Assembly: GCF_003576645.1 (NCBI RefSeq)
Contig: NC_044924.1
Coordinates: forward strand, 31,247,480-31,311,479
Direction: 5' to 3'
DNA: 64,000 nt
Source: Ipomoea triloba
Lineage: Eukaryota > Streptophyta > Magnoliopsida > Solanales > Convolvulaceae
Shown one piece after another: positions 60,835 through 64,000 of this stretch (positions are counted from its first letter, which is position 1; each line of letters begins with the position of its first letter). Below the pieces are notes generated by a model, which was given only the letters and a program-made list of their open reading frames with translations, did not search any database and was not told the origin of the DNA. The position numbers and the translations under genes were made by a program.

Positions 60835-61671
60835 AGCAATCTTTGTGCAAATCAACACATGATGATTTTGTACATATGTGTTGTAAATGAAATGCACCAA
60901 GAAATCGTCAACTTTTTTAACTCGCGACTCGCTCTGCCCCATTTGTTGATGGGCTGTGCTAACCCACACTGGTAGCAAGACTCCATTTTAGGCTGTTTCA
61001 GTGTGCCAGTGGCAATACAGAAGAATTTGGCTGTTGAAAAAGAAACAAACAAAAAAATTTGCATGATCTCACTTTGTAGCAGGTGTTGTGGTTAACCTTT
61101 GATAATCGAAAAATTTGATGAAGGAACATATGATTGTTGGTGTCCCTGTTGGGTATCTCTTTGTTCTTGTTGTAACTTGAATATTTGATTGTACAACATA
61201 ACATGGATTTCAGTTTTAAAATGACCATTTTTTTTCTTCAGTGCTCCCTCTCCCTTTTCCTATTTTATAATGTTATTTAGGGAAAAAAAATTCCCTTTCA
61301 ATATAGGGTAATAGTTTTTTTTTGTTTATATTTTATTAGGAAAAGTTACATTTTTGCGGTGAAACTTATCTTGTGATTCTAGCCAGTAAAGTACTGTAAG
61401 GAGGTAAATCAACTTAAATTAATCAACTATTCAAATTAGTAAAGTTAATAAATAGTTATCACGATAAGTTCAAATTAGAACTTTGTAATTAACAAGCCAA
61501 CTGTCTAACGTTATTAATTCATGGAAAAAATGTCATTCTTCCTTTTATTTATAAGGTTATAGGGACACATTTATGAAGCAGTTTTCAGGTTAGGGCACAT
61601 TGGAGGGGGGAAACTTATACATATGTGAGAATGGGCAACATATATGAGGACTGCTTATTCATCTCTAAGTC

Positions 61672-63964
61672 TCAAGCAATCCCCAGTAGTTTCTTCAAGT
61701 CCTTCTGCAGCAACACAAAAGGGGAGAATCGGTTGAGTATCTTGTTGAATGAAGTTCTACAGCAATTTTCTGTCAAGTATAGGTGCAAAAGTGTTACCTC
61801 TATGCTCGCCGGAGATGTGGTGGGTGAGTAGCGTTCAACGATATTTCCATCCTTGTCGACGATAAATTTGGTGAAGTTCCACTTGATGCTACCACCAAAA
61901 AGGCCGCCTTTGCTTGACTTCAGGAACTTGTAAACCGGGGCAGTATTGGCACCATTGACGTCAACCTAAATCACAAAACATGCTTACTATGTTAAGAATA
62001 CATGCAAACCAGAGGAAACAAATTTTAAGGATTAAATCAAGTTTCATGTTTGTTGTGACAGTATGAAGTCGTACGCACCCTGCAGAATTGCATTTAGGAA
62101 ATCCTTGAAAACACGGTGTTACAACCAAAAAGAGAGAGCTACCTTTTGAAAAACAGGAAATTCAGCTTTGAAGCGAGTACAAGCCCTCTGCATGATTTCT
62201 TCATTGGTGCCAGGCTCTTGTGAGCCAAACTGATTGCAAGGAAATGCAAGAATCTCAAAACCTGTGAGAAGATAAGATTGATGAACGTTGATTGATTACA
62301 CAATAACTGAATTACACAGTGATAGTATACCTATACGAGAGTTGGCATCAGACTCTCCTAAACTATAGGTATTAACCATTGACTAATAACTAACTAATAA
62401 TAATACAAATATTAAATATAAGAGTGCAACATGTTACATGACTAACAAGATTAAATCTCAAATACTATTTGGTCAGCTTATGCAAATTCAGGTTCACATT
62501 TTTTTTTTGAGTGATGAGGAAAACCCGCAGCCACTACTATGCACCGGATAAACCCCGCCTTGTGACCCTAGCCGGCAAAGAACAGTAAACCGCCAATAGG
62601 CTGCTCCCGCTGGGAGTTGAACTTATAAACTTATGGTTGGGTTGGGTTGCCCTAGGTTCACATTTTTTCTCCGGGGAAGGGGGGCGTATGAAGTCAATGC
62701 AAGACTAGACATTAAAGAATCATTATCACTCAAATAGCCAAAAGGATAAAATATAATACTCATCATCCCCAAGACATAGTAACATGCAAGTTAGATATAC
62801 ATATTTCAATTTGTCATTTGGAAGAACAGTGAAATCAATCAAGTCAGGATTGTTAAACAAAACTCTTATGGCTTCACTAAAGGAGTTGCACAAAGAAAAA
62901 TTAAAAAGAACTCAGATCAAACCTTTGTCTTTGTATTTCTGGTATAACTGGTTCATCTCAGTGTAATTTGTGTTGGTCAGGCCACTGCACAAGGAACAAA
63001 ACAAATTAAGAGAATAATTACTATAACTTTGTTCCTATAAATTCATTCAATAAGTCTCAACCACACACCAAAAGAAAGGATCAAATGCTGAATGAGAGAG
63101 AAGCCTGTAACATACCATTCTGATGCAACATTGACAATCATCAGGACCTTTCCCTTGTAGGTGCTAAGATTAACATCATTTCCTTTAGCATCCTGCAATG
63201 CTCAATTGTGTCAAAGACAAAAAGTTAGCCAATATATCCAACCATTTACAGATATGAAATAGTACGTAGGCTTATATGCTGTATAAAATCACATGACAGG
63301 TGGGACAATTCAGCCAAGTTAGTTAGGCTGTTCGCTTAGTAACCTTGTTGGTTAGTTTGAATCAAAGAAACTTAGGCTTTTTTATTTTTCTTATGGTCCT
63401 TTGCTGACTGATTAGATCACAAGGCGAAGTTTATACAGTGCAGTATATGATAGTGCACAATATTGGATAGTGGCTCCTCTTCAACCAAAAATAATCACAT
63501 GACAGGTAGAAAATAAAGAGAAATCAGTATGCATGCGATGATAACTCTGCATACACACAGAGATATCATTAACTAAACATATCAAAATTAACACAAATAT
63601 GGTTCTTGAGGAACACTCAAATTCTGATAAAGACGAAGCATAATACCCAGTTTCAAAAAGTGACCACAAAAATATGTTACACCCATCATCAAGGCTCGAA
63701 GTCACAGACAGAGGCATTTAAGCAAACACCCAGAGCTCGAAAATCACAGACCTTGACAGTGAAGTCGTAGATTGAATTTGAAGCAGCCTTGCTGGGTTCA
63801 CTGCCCATGGAGTGAAGCGATCTCAAAGCCGAAAACACAAGCCTTGTTGGGGCAACCGAGGAAGCAGCTAAAGAAGGGGAAAATGTGGTTCTGATGAGCC
63901 GAGAGGGTACGAGGTTCGAGGGAGCAGATGAGGATTCGAGATGGATTGTCCTAATTATAATCAC
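61672..63964 (-). CDS. GPX6: GPX6-like glutathione/thioredoxin peroxidase, organellar or cytosolic, 5' end at window edge
   Basis: Minus strand; exons 63964 (or beyond)-63752, 63192-63116, 62984-62923, 62261 to about 62142, 61965-61798, 61704-61672. Plant GPX proteins reduce hydroperoxides with a catalytic Cys, mostly using thioredoxin. The catalytic Cys is in ASE-C-GLTN, built across an intron. [10 protein letters not shown] and KWNFTKF carry the other typical active-site residues, and the C-terminus is [10 protein letters not shown]. From the internal ATG at 63808 ([19 protein letters not shown]) the protein is 171 aa, a normal cytosolic form. Upstream the frame stays open for at least 52 Arg/Ser/Leu-rich residues, like a mitochondrial or plastid leader, but no ATG is reached before the window ends. 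I infer GPX6-type dual targeting. The intron 62262-62922 holds a SINE-like insert. Confidence 0.92.
62490..62668 (-). mobile_element. SINE-like insertion in a GPX intron, 15-bp target duplication
   Basis: AGGTTCACATTTTTT occurs at 62490-62504 and 62654-62668. The insert between them carries, on the minus strand, a B-box-like AGTTCAACTCCC and a terminal poly(A) (poly-T from about 62499). A partial relative ('cgccttgtgaccct' and a following 'ggaattgaattt') is at about 10210-10260. Confidence 0.72.
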
Positions 63965-64000
63965 ACAAGAAGAAGATTGCCTTAGTACGAATAGATTCCG

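Overview
This window is nuclear DNA from a flowering plant (eudicot). It has intron-rich housekeeping genes with GT-AG introns and plastid or mitochondrial leader peptides, AT-rich spacers, and many plant transposable elements (LTR retrotransposons, LINE ends, SINEs, Mutator- and hAT-type MITEs, a Helitron). The glutamate-cysteine ligase lacks the second cysteine of the regulatory pair described for rosids, which fits an asterid or other non-rosid; I cannot name the species. Single N characters at 1506, 29179, 30715 and 35287 mark scaffold joins, so some structure may be assembly-made.

Layout. 1-806: 3' end of an LTR retrotransposon. 3485-4615: plastid HAD-family phosphatase of the riboflavin pathway (PyrP2 type). 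4.6-13.3 kb: gene-free, with tandem repeats, MITEs and a retroposed SINE-like insert. 14102-18418: chloroplast glutamate-cysteine ligase (GSH1), 15 coding exons. 18.9-20.8 kb: a foldback element carrying a truncated copia retrotransposon. 21106-22288 and 25587-28295: a YqgF/RuvX-like RNase H-fold gene and an RsgA-type circularly permuted GTPase gene. 28.6-36.7 kb: a degenerate LTR element with a long, apparently non-coding, hairpin-rich interior. 36.7-43.6 kb: a second, nearly identical copy of the copia/foldback-YqgF-RsgA block. 43.6-48.6 kb: MITEs, microsatellites and a LINE end. 49063-52194: an LRR receptor-like protein gene whose start codon is out of frame. 53470-55015: a non-autonomous Helitron. 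57519-60834: an AT-hook nuclear-localized (AHL) gene. 61672 to the right edge, minus strand: a GPX6-like thiol peroxidase gene.

How the genes relate. YqgF and RsgA homologues both act in small-subunit ribosome maturation in bacteria. Here they are head-to-tail neighbours and have been copied together. GSH1 makes the first committed intermediate of glutathione, and a GPX-type peroxidase lies at the other end, about 43 kb away; I see no reason to call them linked in function beyond that.

Most unusual points: (a) the interior of the 29-36 kb LTR element is a chain of different hairpins, several sharing one apical motif on changing stems; (b) YqgF copy 1 carries a 1.7 kb piece of that element, flanked by a 197-bp direct repeat with microhomology at both joins, which gives the gene two alternative last exons; (c) a 1535-bp perfect repeat bounded by single Ns looks like an assembly artefact.
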